From contig JALOAD010000009.1 in NCBI GenBank assembly GCA_023228995.1, positions 1-64,000 on the forward strand: a stretch of 64,000 nucleotides of DNA, given 5' to 3'. Shown one piece after another: positions 27,342 through 35,724 of the stretch. The notes below the pieces were generated by a model. That model did no database searches and was not told where the DNA came from. It saw only the letters and a list, made by a program, of their open reading frames with translations. Position numbers and translations under genes: made by a program. Numbering within the stretch: position 1 is the first letter of the stretch; every line of letters begins with the position of its first letter. The DNA comes from JALOAD01 sp023228995 [NCBI: Candidatus Muiribacterium halophilum] (GTDB lineage Bacteria; Muiribacteriota; Muiribacteriia; Muiribacteriales).

Positions 27342-27808
27342 TATCTGTTTTCCTCCCCTGTTTTTTTAATTGCTTCAACTATTTGTGTATAACCAGTACA
27401 TCTACATAGATTTCCTGCAATAGCTTCTTTTATTTCTTCTACTGTAGGATCAGGATTTTTCATTAGAAGAGCTTTTGCACTCATAAGCATACCTGGAGTA
27501 CAAAATCCGCATTGAACAGCACCCATTTTAACAAAGTTATCTTGAAGTGTTGAAAGTTCACCATCTTTTTCAAGACCTTCAACTGTCATTATTTCAGTAT
27601 TATTTGCTCTTCCAGCAAGTACCATACATGAATTTACAGCTTCACCATCCATTATAATCGTACATGCACCGCATTCTCCAATACCGCAACCTTCTTTAGT
27701 TCCAGTAAGTCTAAGATCATCTCTAAGTACATCTAAAAGTCTTTTATTATTTTCTGTCTTGATATCATAATCAACACCATTTACTTTAAATTTAATGTGA
27801 ATTATCAT
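27341..27808 (-). CDS. Molybdenum hydroxylase 2Fe-2S subunit
   Basis: 155 aa, the usual size. The small electron-transfer subunit of xanthine dehydrogenase/CO dehydrogenase-type enzymes. It has the plant-type ferredoxin cluster (CGIGECGACT...C, about residues 41-61) and the second cluster (CGFCTPGM ... CRCTGY, about 99-137), both complete. GGGGGA precedes the start. Sits between the FAD subunit gene and the PreA-like gene. Cytosolic. Confidence 0.92.
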   Translation of the reverse strand: MIIHIKFKVNGVDYDIKTENNKRLLDVLRDDLRLTGTKEGCGIGECGACTIIMDGEAVNSCMVLAGRANNTEIMTVEGLEKDGELSTLQDNFVKMGAVQCGFCTPGMLMSAKALLMKNPDPTVEEIKEAIAGNLCRCTGYTQIVEAIKKTGEENR

Positions 27809-27818
27809 GTTTCCCCCG

Positions 27819-28697
27819 TTAAATTATTTCTATTTTAAACATTTTACATAAAGCTACAAAAGCCATTTTTTCAAGTACAGGTTTTTTATATGGTGTTGAC
27901 CATCTTTCTCCAACCTCATCAAAAACTTCTTTAGCCACAAGTTCAGAAGCTTCACGCAAAACTTCTTTTTGTGGTTTTTTTCCTGTTAAAAAATCTTCTG
28001 CAATTTTCATGTTTTTAAATCTTGGTAAAACTGCTCCTGGAACTATTGTTATTTTTTTTATTTTGCCATCTTCAAGAAGTGCATTTGCACAAACTGAAAT
28101 TCTAGTTATTGATAAAGCATTTCTTCTACCAAGTTTTTCAAATACATGAAGTCTATCTTCTGTATTATCTTTAGGAATTCTAATGCAATAAAGCATTTCA
28201 TCTTTTGCAAGCTCATTTTTATAAGGTCCTTTTATAAAATCTTTTACTTTAAATATTCTTTCAATATTTTCATCTTTTAATAATTCAAGTTCTGCATTAT
28301 AACTTACAAGTGCAGGAACTGTATCAGCTGAAGGAGATGAATTTACAATATTTCCACCAATAGTTCCCTGATTTCTTGTTTGAAGACAGCCTATAGAAAG
28401 ACAGGCTTCTACGAGAGCAGGAAAATATTTGTTTATAATATCGTTTTTTACAATTTCAGTATGTGTACAGCTTGGTCCTATATAAACATAATCATTGTCT
28501 TCTTCTATTACTTTTAACACCCTAAGTCTTGATATATCAAGAACTTTATCGATGTTTTCAAGTTTTGGGGAGTTTTTTCTAAATTCGATAATAAGATCTG
28601 TTCCACCTGATATTATTTTAACAAAATGTTTTTGTTTTTTTAAAAATTCAAGAGTTTCTCCAAGTGTATCAAAAGAAAAATAATCAAAATATTTCAT
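27819..28697 (-). CDS. Molybdenum hydroxylase FAD-binding subunit
   Basis: 292 aa, the CoxM/XdhB medium subunit. IISGGTDLI and TIGGNIVNSSPSAD are the two FAD-contact loops of the family, and the C-terminal CO_deh_flav_C domain follows. It overlaps the large-subunit gene by 4 bases (ATGA), so the subunits are translated together. It passes electrons from the Fe-S subunit to NAD+ or another acceptor. Confidence 0.92.
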   Translation of the reverse strand: MKYFDYFSFDTLGETLEFLKKQKHFVKIISGGTDLIIEFRKNSPKLENIDKVLDISRLRVLKVIEEDNDYVYIGPSCTHTEIVKNDIINKYFPALVEACLSIGCLQTRNQGTIGGNIVNSSPSADTVPALVSYNAELELLKDENIERIFKVKDFIKGPYKNELAKDEMLYCIRIPKDNTEDRLHVFEKLGRRNALSITRISVCANALLEDGKIKKITIVPGAVLPRFKNMKIAEDFLTGKKPQKEVLREASELVAKEVFDEVGERWSTPYKKPVLEKMAFVALCKMFKIEII

Positions 28698-31003
28698 GCT
28701 TCACTTCCTCTTTTCTGTTTTCTTTTTAACTGTTTGCCAGTAACAATTGTTTCAAGATCTATTGGGATTTTGTAAAATCTTTTACCCATTGCATTTGAAA
28801 CTGCATTATTAATAGCTGATGACATAAGTTCAATTGTAGGTTCTCCAAGAGATTTACCGCCTGATGGTCCATATTTATCTGGATTTTCTATAACAATTGG
28901 ATAAATATTACCAAAATCCTTCACTGTAGGAATAAAATACTCATCAAGATTTGTGTTTTTAATAAAACCATCTTGAACATCAACTTCTTCAAATAGTCCA
29001 TATCCCATTCCCTGAACAACTCCGCCATATATTTGACCAAGAGTTCCTGTATAATTAATGGCATTACCAACATCATGAGCTGCATAAGCATTATCAACAA
29101 AAATTTTACCTGTCCATGTATCAACTGTAAGTTCTGCTATTTGAGAACCATAAACATAAGTAAAATAAGCAGGTCCTTGACCTATTTCTTCATCCCAATA
29201 AACATCAGGAGCTTTATACCAACCATAAGCTGTAATGTTTTTTCCGTCAAAATAAGCTATTTCACAAGCTTTTTTAAATTCAATTTCTTTTTTATTTTTA
29301 ATATTAATAACTTTTCCGTTTTCAAATACAATATCATCAAGGCTGGAAGCTTCAAGTGTTTTTTTAACAGAATCTTTAATTCTATCTCTGACTATTTCAG
29401 CTCCAAGTTTAACAGCAGAACCACCCATAAGAGTTGATCTTGAAGCAACTGTTGGTCCGCCGTCTGCAATAAAGCCTGTATCTTGTGGAAGATATGAACA
29501 ATTGCTAACATCTATACCAAATACATCTGCTGCTATTTTTGAAAAAGTTGTTTTAAGTCCTTGTCCGTTTTCAGCAAGTCCTGCAAGTATATATATGCTA
29601 CCATCTGCTTGAACAGAAACAATTGCTCCTGTAGCATCAGTACCTTCTGCACCTAAAGAACAACCTCTAAAAGAACATGAAAGCCCAATACCTTTTTTGA
29701 ATCTTTCAGATTTTGCATTATATATTTTAAATTCTTCTTTTTTATTAAAATAATCTGATTTTTCAATTACTTTATCCATAGCTTCCATAAGAGAAACTTT
29801 ATGACCTTCTAGTTTTTGGCATGAAGCTGTTGTAGAACCTTGTTTATAACCATTTATTCTTCTGAGTTCTACTCCATCCATACCTAATTTTTCTGCAACT
29901 TCATCCATAAGAGATTCTTGAGCATATATAATTTGAGGAGAACCAAATCCTCTAAAAGCTCCTGTATATGGATTATTTGTTGCTATTCCATAAATATCAG
30001 TTTCAACATTTTCAACTTCATAAGGTCCTGTCGCTTGAACAACAGATCTCCAAGTAACAAAAGGTGTCATTGATAGATATGCTCCTGAATCAGCATACAT
30101 AAGAACTTTCATTGCTTGAATTTTTCCATCTTTTGAAACTCCGATTTTATATTTTAAATTATAAGGATGTCTTTTATATGTATCAATAATAGATTCTTCT
30201 CGTGAATAAACTACTTTAACTGGTCTATTTGTTTTTTTAGCAAGAACACATGCTCTTACAGCTAAAATTGTCATTGAATCATCTTTTCCGCCAAAAGCTC
30301 CACCCATATTTGCCTGAATTATTCTAATGTTTTTTAATGGAACTCCCATTGTCCTTGCAACACCTTTTCTTGTTGAATGAGGACATTGTATTGAACCATA
30401 TATTTCATAACAATCTTTTGCTTCACCAGGAACTGCTATAACTGCTTCTGTTTCAATATATGCATGTTCTACAAATTGAGTGTTAAATTCTCTTTCAAGT
30501 ATTAAATCTGAGCTTTTAAAACCTTGTTCTACATTGCCTTTTCTTAAAGGATAATGAGTTAATATATTTGAATCAAATTCTTCTTTAATTATTGGAGATT
30601 CTTTTTTCATTGCTTCAAACATATCAAATATTGCTGGTAATTCTTCATATTCAACATTTATTGCTTCTAATGCTCTATCACATATTTCTTCACTTTCACA
30701 AGCTACAGCCGCAATTCCATCACCTGAATACAAAGCTTTATCTGTTGCAAACGGGAAATGATCGAATCTAATTGCACCTATTGTTTTTTCACCTGGTACA
30801 TCCCATGATGTAACTACTCCATGAACTCCTTTAATTTCAAGAGCTTTTTCATAATTAATATTTAATATTTTTGCATGAGCATATTTACTTCTTAAAATTT
30901 TCCCGTAAAGCATTCTATCAAAATACAAATCACCACAGTATTTAGCTCTTCCTGTAACTTTTTCATATCCATCGATACGAATTATATTTCTTTTTTCATC
31001 CAT
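28694..31003 (-). CDS. Molybdenum hydroxylase molybdopterin-binding subunit (xanthine dehydrogenase type)
   Basis: 769 aa from the ATG at 31003; an ATG two codons earlier is only one base from the GGAG and so less likely. Aldehyde oxidase/xanthine dehydrogenase a/b hammerhead domain (about 12-120), then the Mo-pterin-binding domains: GGAFGGKDD, AFRGFGSPQ, ENGQGLKTTFSKIA and GGKSLGEPTIE, the last containing the conserved glutamate that acts as base in hydroxylation. The substrate is probably a purine or another N-heterocycle, but the family also includes nicotinate and aldehyde oxidising enzymes. It heads an operon of four genes behind a very good promoter (31047-31075). A MobA-like cofactor gene follows divergently. 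Confidence 0.88.
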   Translation of the reverse strand: MDEKRNIIRIDGYEKVTGRAKYCGDLYFDRMLYGKILRSKYAHAKILNINYEKALEIKGVHGVVTSWDVPGEKTIGAIRFDHFPFATDKALYSGDGIAAVACESEEICDRALEAINVEYEELPAIFDMFEAMKKESPIIKEEFDSNILTHYPLRKGNVEQGFKSSDLILEREFNTQFVEHAYIETEAVIAVPGEAKDCYEIYGSIQCPHSTRKGVARTMGVPLKNIRIIQANMGGAFGGKDDSMTILAVRACVLAKKTNRPVKVVYSREESIIDTYKRHPYNLKYKIGVSKDGKIQAMKVLMYADSGAYLSMTPFVTWRSVVQATGPYEVENVETDIYGIATNNPYTGAFRGFGSPQIIYAQESLMDEVAEKLGMDGVELRRINGYKQGSTTASCQKLEGHKVSLMEAMDKVIEKSDYFNKKEEFKIYNAKSERFKKGIGLSCSFRGCSLGAEGTDATGAIVSVQADGSIYILAGLAENGQGLKTTFSKIAADVFGIDVSNCSYLPQDTGFIADGGPTVASRSTLMGGSAVKLGAEIVRDRIKDSVKKTLEASSLDDIVFENGKVINIKNKKEIEFKKACEIAYFDGKNITAYGWYKAPDVYWDEEIGQGPAYFTYVYGSQIAELTVDTWTGKIFVDNAYAAHDVGNAINYTGTLGQIYGGVVQGMGYGLFEEVDVQDGFIKNTNLDEYFIPTVKDFGNIYPIVIENPDKYGPSGGKSLGEPTIELMSSAINNAVSNAMGKRFYKIPIDLETIVTGKQLKRKQKRGSEA

Positions 31004-31046
31004 ATTCATACTCCTATCTAAAAAAATTGCTATTTATTTTGTTTAC

Positions 31047-31075
31047 ATTATAAAACATAAAAAGAATGTTATCAA
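31047..31075 (-). promoter_or_regulatory. Strong sigma70-type promoter of the molybdenum hydroxylase operon
   Basis: Minus strand TTGATA (31070-31075), 17-base spacer, TATAAT (31047-31052), about 43 bases before the start codon. Confidence 0.75.
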
Positions 31076-31242
31076 GACATTTTAATATTGGTTTTGAATT
31101 GAGTTTTCTGATTAAATAATCAAAAATCAATATAATGTCAATTTTCTTTTTAATAAAAAGCTTCAAAAACATTTTTTTTGGCTAAATTATTGATCACTTA
31201 ACATTAAAACTTAAAAAAAATTAAATCCTATAATTTTTTTAA

Positions 31243-31408
31243 TTACACTAACGCAAAAAAATAATCATTCGGTACCATTCGATATTTTACATCCATATAA
31301 AATATCTCTTTACCTTCCTTCACTTATAATACATCCGTATATTATATGCTTCGCAACGTTCACTCAAGTTACCGAGTAGATTTTTTTTTTGCTTTTGTTT
31401 ATAGAAAA
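31243..31408. repeat. Left arm of a ~165-bp inverted repeat around the MobA-like gene
   Basis: Reverse complement of 32217-32381 with only about six differences by eye. Contains a hairpin (GATATTTTA / TAAAATATC) and a GGTACC core. No ORF and no transposase. The rest of the 31010-31563 gap is plain AT-rich DNA apart from two promoters and an ACAAGTTCTTGT palindrome near 31443. Confidence 0.8.
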
Positions 31409-31528
31409 TCTTTTATGATTTAATTTAATTGAAAATTTTCTAACAAGTTCTTGTAATTGCTGTCAGACATATTTTTTTAATCTTTTATAAAAAGCAAAAT
31501 TTTTAGTATAATTATTCAGAGGATTCAA

Positions 31529-31556
31529 TTGCTTTTAAAAATTTTTACTTTATAAT
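31529..31556 (+). promoter_or_regulatory. Promoter for a leaderless MobA-like mRNA
   Basis: TTGCTT (31529-31534), 16-base spacer, TATAAT (31551-31556). The -10 box ends seven bases before the ATG at 31564, so transcription should begin at or next to the start codon, and no Shine-Dalgarno site exists. Confidence 0.6.
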
Positions 31557-31563
31557 TTTCTAC

Positions 31564-32160
31564 ATGGGAAAAATTAATTTTTATGGAATTGTTATTGCAG
31601 CTGGTTATTCTTCAAGATTCAAAAGTATAAAAGCATTGGCAGAATGGGAAAAATCTAATTTTATCAAAACTATTATTAAAAAATTAAATTCAATTTGTTC
31701 TTCTACTGTGGTAATAACGGGTTTTGAAGCAAATTTAATTTCTGAAAACATTAAAAATATTTCCAATACAAAAACTATATTTAATAAAAATTATCCTGCT
31801 GGTATGATAACCTCGATTGTAAAAGGTTTTGAATATTATTCTAATATAAAAGAAAATGATTATATTGTTTTTCAGCCTGTTGATATTCCAGGAATTAATA
31901 TAAATACCTACGAAAATATGAAAGATATTGCATTGAAACAAAAAAGCTATATTATTAAACCTTCATATAATATGAAATGTGGACATCCAGTTTTTTTTCA
32001 AAAAAAAGTAATTGATCAGATTTTAAAACTGCATTATTCAAACAATGATATGAGTCTTAAATCTTTGATTGATAAATTTCAAGATTATATAACTTATTTT
32101 AACTGCAATGATGAAAATATTTTAAAAAATTATAATTATTCAGATGGATTAAATCTCTAA
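31564..32160 (+). CDS. MobA-like nucleotidyltransferase for molybdenum cofactor
   Basis: 198 aa, the size of MocA/MobA-type enzymes. IVIAAGYSSRFKSIKAL is the nucleotide-binding signature (AAGxSxRxxxxK) and FQPVDIPG carries the metal-binding Asp; GHPVFF near residue 140 is also typical. It probably transfers CMP (MocA-type, for xanthine-dehydrogenase-class enzymes) or GMP to molybdopterin, which fits its position beside the hydroxylase operon. Its mRNA appears leaderless. The gene and its promoter lie wholly inside a segment bounded by inverted repeats (31243-31408 and 32217-32381). Confidence 0.82.
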   Translation: MGKINFYGIVIAAGYSSRFKSIKALAEWEKSNFIKTIIKKLNSICSSTVVITGFEANLISENIKNISNTKTIFNKNYPAGMITSIVKGFEYYSNIKENDYIVFQPVDIPGININTYENMKDIALKQKSYIIKPSYNMKCGHPVFFQKKVIDQILKLHYSNNDMSLKSLIDKFQDYITYFNCNDENILKNYNYSDGLNL

Positions 32161-32216
32161 TTGAACAGTCTGATTAAATATACTAAATTTTTGATTATTT
32201 TGTGAATGATGAAGGT

Positions 32217-32381
32217 TTTTCTATAAACAAAAGCAAAAAAAAATCTACTCGGTAATTTGAGTGAACGTTGCGAAGCATTTAATATACGGATGTATTATAA
32301 GTGAACGAAGGTAATAAGATATTTTATATGGATGTAAAATATCGAATGGTACCGAATGATTATTTTTTTGCGTTAATGTAA
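32217..32381. repeat. Right arm of the inverted repeat around the MobA-like gene
   Basis: Starts with TTTTTCTATAAACAAAAGC and ends near GCGTTAATGTAA. Near-identical to the reverse complement of 31243-31408. Directly followed by the REP cluster. Confidence 0.8.
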
Positions 32382-32396
32382 CTATAAAAATAACAG

Positions 32397-32512
32397 ATCC
32401 CGGCTCAGAATCATGCCGGGATGACAAAAATTCAGAATCATGCCGGGATGACAAAAATTCAAAATCATGCCGGGATGACAAAAATTCAGAAGCATGCCGG
32501 GATGACAGATTT
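32397..32512. repeat. REP cluster: hairpin plus four 27-bp tandem units
   Basis: Begins with a perfect ATCCCGGC / GCCGGGAT hairpin (32397-32422). From 32405 a 27-bp unit (TCAGAATCATGCCGGGATGA plus CAAAAAT) runs four times to 32512, with a degenerate fifth unit near 32610-32636. Because 27 is a multiple of three, an artificial ORF stays open across it on the minus strand. Confidence 0.75.
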
Positions 32513-32555
32513 TTAATTTCCAATGTTGAATGTCGAATTAAAAGAAAAAACTGTG

Positions 32556-32608
32556 AAGCTGTGACAGATAAAGCGTGACATGTCACTTTGTGACATTAGT
32601 GACAAAAA
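32556..32608. repeat. Dispersed ~50-bp repeat with GTGACATGTCA core, second copy
   Basis: Inverted relative to the copy at 26109-26164, and again next to a REP palindrome. The remaining bases up to 32742 show nothing recognisable. Confidence 0.5.
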
Positions 32609-32742
32609 TTCAGAATCACGCCAAGATGACAGATTTTTAAATAAAATAATTTGAAATGTTATGAATTTTAATTTTATTGCTCTATCCGTGATATCCGTGG
32701 TAAAAAAGTTTTTAACTATATTTTATAGTCTAATTGAACATT

Positions 32743-33585
32743 CTATGTTAAAAGTTTTTTTGCAAGTTTAATAGCCTTAGTATAATCAGGATATTTTTTT
32801 AATATATTATTATTAATCTCATTTGCTTTTTTAGAATTTCCTTTTAAAAAATATATATAAGCTCGGTAATAATTATTCTTTTTTTGAAGTTCATTATTTT
32901 TTTTTGAAATATCATCTTTAAAATTCTTTTGCATATTTTCAAGTTTAATTTGCAATTCTTCAATATTATGGTCTTTTTCCGACATATTCTTTTTAAATGA
33001 ATTAAGTTCATCGTAATTTTGTTCACTTGTTTTTATTTTTTCAATAAAAAGCTTTTGATTTTCTTCAAGTTGTAAAATCTTTCTATCTTTTTCATCAAGC
33101 CTAATGTTTTTATTTCTAATTTGTTTTTCAAGTTCATCAATTCTTTTTCTCATATCTTCAATTATCTTTCTAAAAGTGCTAATCTCAGAGTTTTCAGGCT
33201 TTTTAAGTTCACCTTCAATTATTTCTCTTCCAAAAACATATTCTATATTTTCTTCAAGTTCAGAAAGAATAAAAGGTTTGAATATAATATTTGAAGAATA
33301 TTTTTTAAGTTCAATCATATGTTCTTCAGGAATGTCATTAGCCATTATAAAAACTTCAGGTAATTTATAATTTGATTTTTTATCTAGTCTTCTAAGTATT
33401 TCAAGACCATTGAGAATAGGCATATTATAATCTAAAATAAGAAGATCTATGTCTTTTATATCGCAAAGCTCTTTTTCTCCAACATAAGGATCAGTATTAG
33501 CTATAACAGAATAACCCTTTTTTTCAAGTCTTTCTTTTAATATTGTGACATAATAATCTTTATCATCTAAAATATATATTTTCAT
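32743..33585 (-). CDS. Response regulator with coiled-coil and TPR-like C-terminus
   Basis: 280 aa. Residues 1-120 are a CheY-like receiver (acidic pair D7/D8, phospho-acceptor Asp52 in LILDYNMPILNG, Lys103 in FKPF). Residues 135-230 form a long charged coiled coil. The last ~45 residues (YRAYIYFLKGNSKKANEINN...) resemble one tetratricopeptide repeat. There is no DNA-binding or enzymatic output, so it probably acts by protein contact. AGAGGA lies upstream of the ATG. No kinase is adjacent. The neighbouring minor-pilin operon is in the same direction, and a role in pilus or surface behaviour is possible but unproved. Confidence 0.8.
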   Translation of the reverse strand: MKIYILDDKDYYVTILKERLEKKGYSVIANTDPYVGEKELCDIKDIDLLILDYNMPILNGLEILRRLDKKSNYKLPEVFIMANDIPEEHMIELKKYSSNIIFKPFILSELEENIEYVFGREIIEGELKKPENSEISTFRKIIEDMRKRIDELEKQIRNKNIRLDEKDRKILQLEENQKLFIEKIKTSEQNYDELNSFKKNMSEKDHNIEELQIKLENMQKNFKDDISKKNNELQKKNNYYRAYIYFLKGNSKKANEINNNILKKYPDYTKAIKLAKKLLT

Positions 33586-33630
33586 AGTATATTCCTCTTA
33601 AAAAATATTATCAGATAAAACCATAAAATA

Positions 33631-33668
33631 CAAAAAAGCACCTCTTTTTAGGAAGTGCTTTTTTATTA
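33631..33668. terminator. Rho-independent terminator of the pilin operon
   Basis: AAAAAAGCAC and GTGCTTTTTT around a 14-base loop, about 45 bases past the stop codon of the glycine-rich protein gene. Confidence 0.75.
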
Positions 33669-33708
33669 AAAATGTTTATCAAGCTTAAATTGAAATTAAT
33701 TCAAACTT

Positions 33709-34455
33709 TTATTTACCAGTTGTACCTCTTAAACCATCAAGTACGCTCTGTGCATTGGATATACCATCAAGTGAAGGATCAAATGAGCTACCAACATTTG
33801 ATAAAACACCAGAAATATTACCAGAAATATCAGCTACAGTACCTGAAAAACTACCAACTGTATCAAGCACTCCACCTATATCAAGTCCAGTAAAACCAGC
33901 TATTTTATCAGAATATTTAAGTATTTTTGGAGCAAATTTATCTATACCTGAAACAACCTTACCAGCCATACCAGTTACATTACCAAGAAGATCTCCAACA
34001 TTACCACCAGTTACTGCTCCTAGTATATCATTAATTCCAGAACCAAGACCACCACCTAAAGCACCGTCAAGACCACCTAGTCCTTCAAAAAGTCCACCAG
34101 CAAGACCACCAATATCTAATCCACCAGCAAGACCACCGGCAAGACCGCCTATAAGTCCGCCTATATCACCACTATTACATACACCAGCAACAGCATTGGC
34201 TATAGGTCCTATTTGCCCAGCTATCGCTAAAGCACCACCAATTACAGGTCCAATACCCGGAATAAGTGAAACAAAAGGTGCTGCTACACTAATAACACTA
34301 CAAATTTTACCAACTACACCAGCGATCTTACCAACTACACCCATAATACCGCTTACAACACCACCTGCATAAGCTACTTGTACAAACACTAAATTAAATA
34401 GTATAAAAATTACAAGTAAACTCATTAATCTGTGATCATTTCTTTTAATAAACAT
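33709..34455 (-). CDS. Secreted glycine-rich low-complexity protein
   Basis: 248 aa with a signal peptide (cleavage near VQVAYA, about residue 30). The rest is dominated by Gly, Ile, Val, Leu, Ala and Ser, with runs such as GGLIGGLAGGLAGGLDIGGLAGG around residues 100-125 and hydrophobic glycine-zipper-like GxxxG spacing throughout. No charged catalytic pattern is present. Such sequences can form self-assembling or membrane-active material. It starts 16 bases after the PilW/GspJ-like gene and closes the operon, with AAGGAGG upstream. No homologue recognised. Confidence 0.7.
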   Translation of the reverse strand: MFIKRNDHRLMSLLVIFILFNLVFVQVAYAGGVVSGIMGVVGKIAGVVGKICSVISVAAPFVSLIPGIGPVIGGALAIAGQIGPIANAVAGVCNSGDIGGLIGGLAGGLAGGLDIGGLAGGLFEGLGGLDGALGGGLGSGINDILGAVTGGNVGDLLGNVTGMAGKVVSGIDKFAPKILKYSDKIAGFTGLDIGGVLDTVGSFSGTVADISGNISGVLSNVGSSFDPSLDGISNAQSVLDGLRGTTGK

Positions 34456-34470
34456 AGTATTTACCTCCTT

Positions 34471-35106
34471 TTAAAAACCGTAACTGCCTTCCTCTACCGT
34501 TAGTGAGTTAGGATTTTTTAACCACCCTGGAAAATTAACAAGATGGTTTTCATACTTACTTTCTACACTAGTTGCTATTCGAAAGACTTCTGATTTTTTA
34601 GAAGCCCCCTCCTCGCCCATTTTAATCTCAAGCTGTATATTATAAAAATATCTGTGATGCGGTAATAAACCATAATAAGTAATATAAAAATTAACCACAT
34701 CAACCCATTCAATATCTTTTTGCCCTTCAAACTCTCTGATTACCTTAAACTTTTCAGAATCATAAATGTATTTAACTTTTTTAATCAAAGGTTTGCCATC
34801 TTTGTAATCATTAAATCTGTAAAAATTCCAACTTTCTGTATTTCCACTCTTATTATGATCAATTATACTCTCGGTCAGGTAATTTGAAACACTTTCATTT
34901 TTACAGGACATAGATAAATCTCTTTTGACATATTCAATAAGAAGCTGTGCTTCAGAATCAATTATGTATTTAAGTTGATTCTGATAAAAAGTCCTGTTTG
35001 TCCTCTGTAAAAAAAAGTAAAAAATACCAGCAATCAATGATATAATCGCTACAACTATCAGCATTTCTATCAATGTAAATGCTTTTTTAGTACCTGACAT
35101 TCGCAT
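34471..35106 (-). CDS. Minor type IV pilin-like protein (PilW/GspJ type)
   Basis: 211 aa. The prepilin signature KKAFTLIEMLIVVAIISLI lies at residues 7-26, with cleavage expected before the Phe and the conserved Glu at position 5 of the mature protein. The globular part is polar and beta-rich. It overlaps the upstream pilin-like gene by 20 bases. It has no clear Shine-Dalgarno site, consistent with coupled translation. Expected to be processed by a prepilin peptidase encoded elsewhere and to prime or cap a pilus or pseudopilus. Confidence 0.82.
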   Translation of the reverse strand: MRMSGTKKAFTLIEMLIVVAIISLIAGIFYFFLQRTNRTFYQNQLKYIIDSEAQLLIEYVKRDLSMSCKNESVSNYLTESIIDHNKSGNTESWNFYRFNDYKDGKPLIKKVKYIYDSEKFKVIREFEGQKDIEWVDVVNFYITYYGLLPHHRYFYNIQLEIKMGEEGASKKSEVFRIATSVESKYENHLVNFPGWLKNPNSLTVEEGSYGF

Positions 35107-35710
35107 TATTCACCACCACAGTAGAAATCTTTTCAATCCTTTCATTATTACCAGTTAAAAATCTACCTTCATGCCATGTTACAACACAAGTTACCTTAGC
35201 CATATTAGGTTCAATGAGTTCAAAATAACCAAATCTCTGAAATTCACTCATTTCTTTTTTGCGATAAAAATCCTGCTTATAACTAATTATAACTTCTTGC
35301 TTTTTTGCATCCTTTGATCCATGACCATATACATACCAAGCTTTAAAATCTGAAAGTCTTTTGTATTTAAGTGGATCTTTTTCTGCATCACTGTGTTTAT
35401 TTTTATTGTAAACATACATAATCTGTTGTGGATCCTGACCATCAACAGTTTCAGTCGCATTAAAACTTTTGTGGCTAAGTATCCAGAACCCGTCTTCTCC
35501 GGTATTTTGAGTCTGATAATAGTTATAATTAAAATCAAGGCTTTTCATCCATTCAAGACCCTCAACGGCAAGATTATATGACTGAATAGTATTTTGAGTT
35601 TTTGCAAAACCTCTTGTGCCCATACCAAGCATATTTATCATCGGTATTAAAGCAACACCCAAAATAGCAACTGCAATCATTATCTCAACAAGAGAAAACG
35701 CTTTTTTCAT
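35087..35710 (-). CDS. Minor type IV pilin-like protein (PilV/GspI type)
   Basis: 207 aa. KKAFSLVEIMIAVAILGVALI at residues 2-22 is a textbook prepilin N-terminus, with a two-to-three-residue leader. GGAG precedes the ATG. The globular C-terminal domain is unlike anything I recognise, which is usual for minor pilins. It is part of the five-gene operon running from 39135 to 33709. Confidence 0.82.
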   Translation of the reverse strand: MKKAFSLVEIMIAVAILGVALIPMINMLGMGTRGFAKTQNTIQSYNLAVEGLEWMKSLDFNYNYYQTQNTGEDGFWILSHKSFNATETVDGQDPQQIMYVYNKNKHSDAEKDPLKYKRLSDFKAWYVYGHGSKDAKKQEVIISYKQDFYRKKEMSEFQRFGYFELIEPNMAKVTCVVTWHEGRFLTGNNERIEKISTVVVNNANVRY

Positions 35711-35724
35711 AAAACTTCTCCAAA

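Noticed and set aside
32405-32512. Possible CRISPR array from regularly repeated 27-bp units
   Set aside because: The units are contiguous without spacers, and no cas gene is present.
32245-32586. 113-codon minus-strand ORF with repeated SSRHDSEFL units
   Set aside because: It is made of the 27-bp REP units and part of the inverted repeat arm; the frame stays open only because 27 is divisible by three. No ribosome binding site.
33755-34372. 205-codon plus-strand ORF rich in Pro, Ser and Thr
   Set aside because: It is exactly antisense to the glycine-rich gene; the Pro-rich composition mirrors Gly codons.
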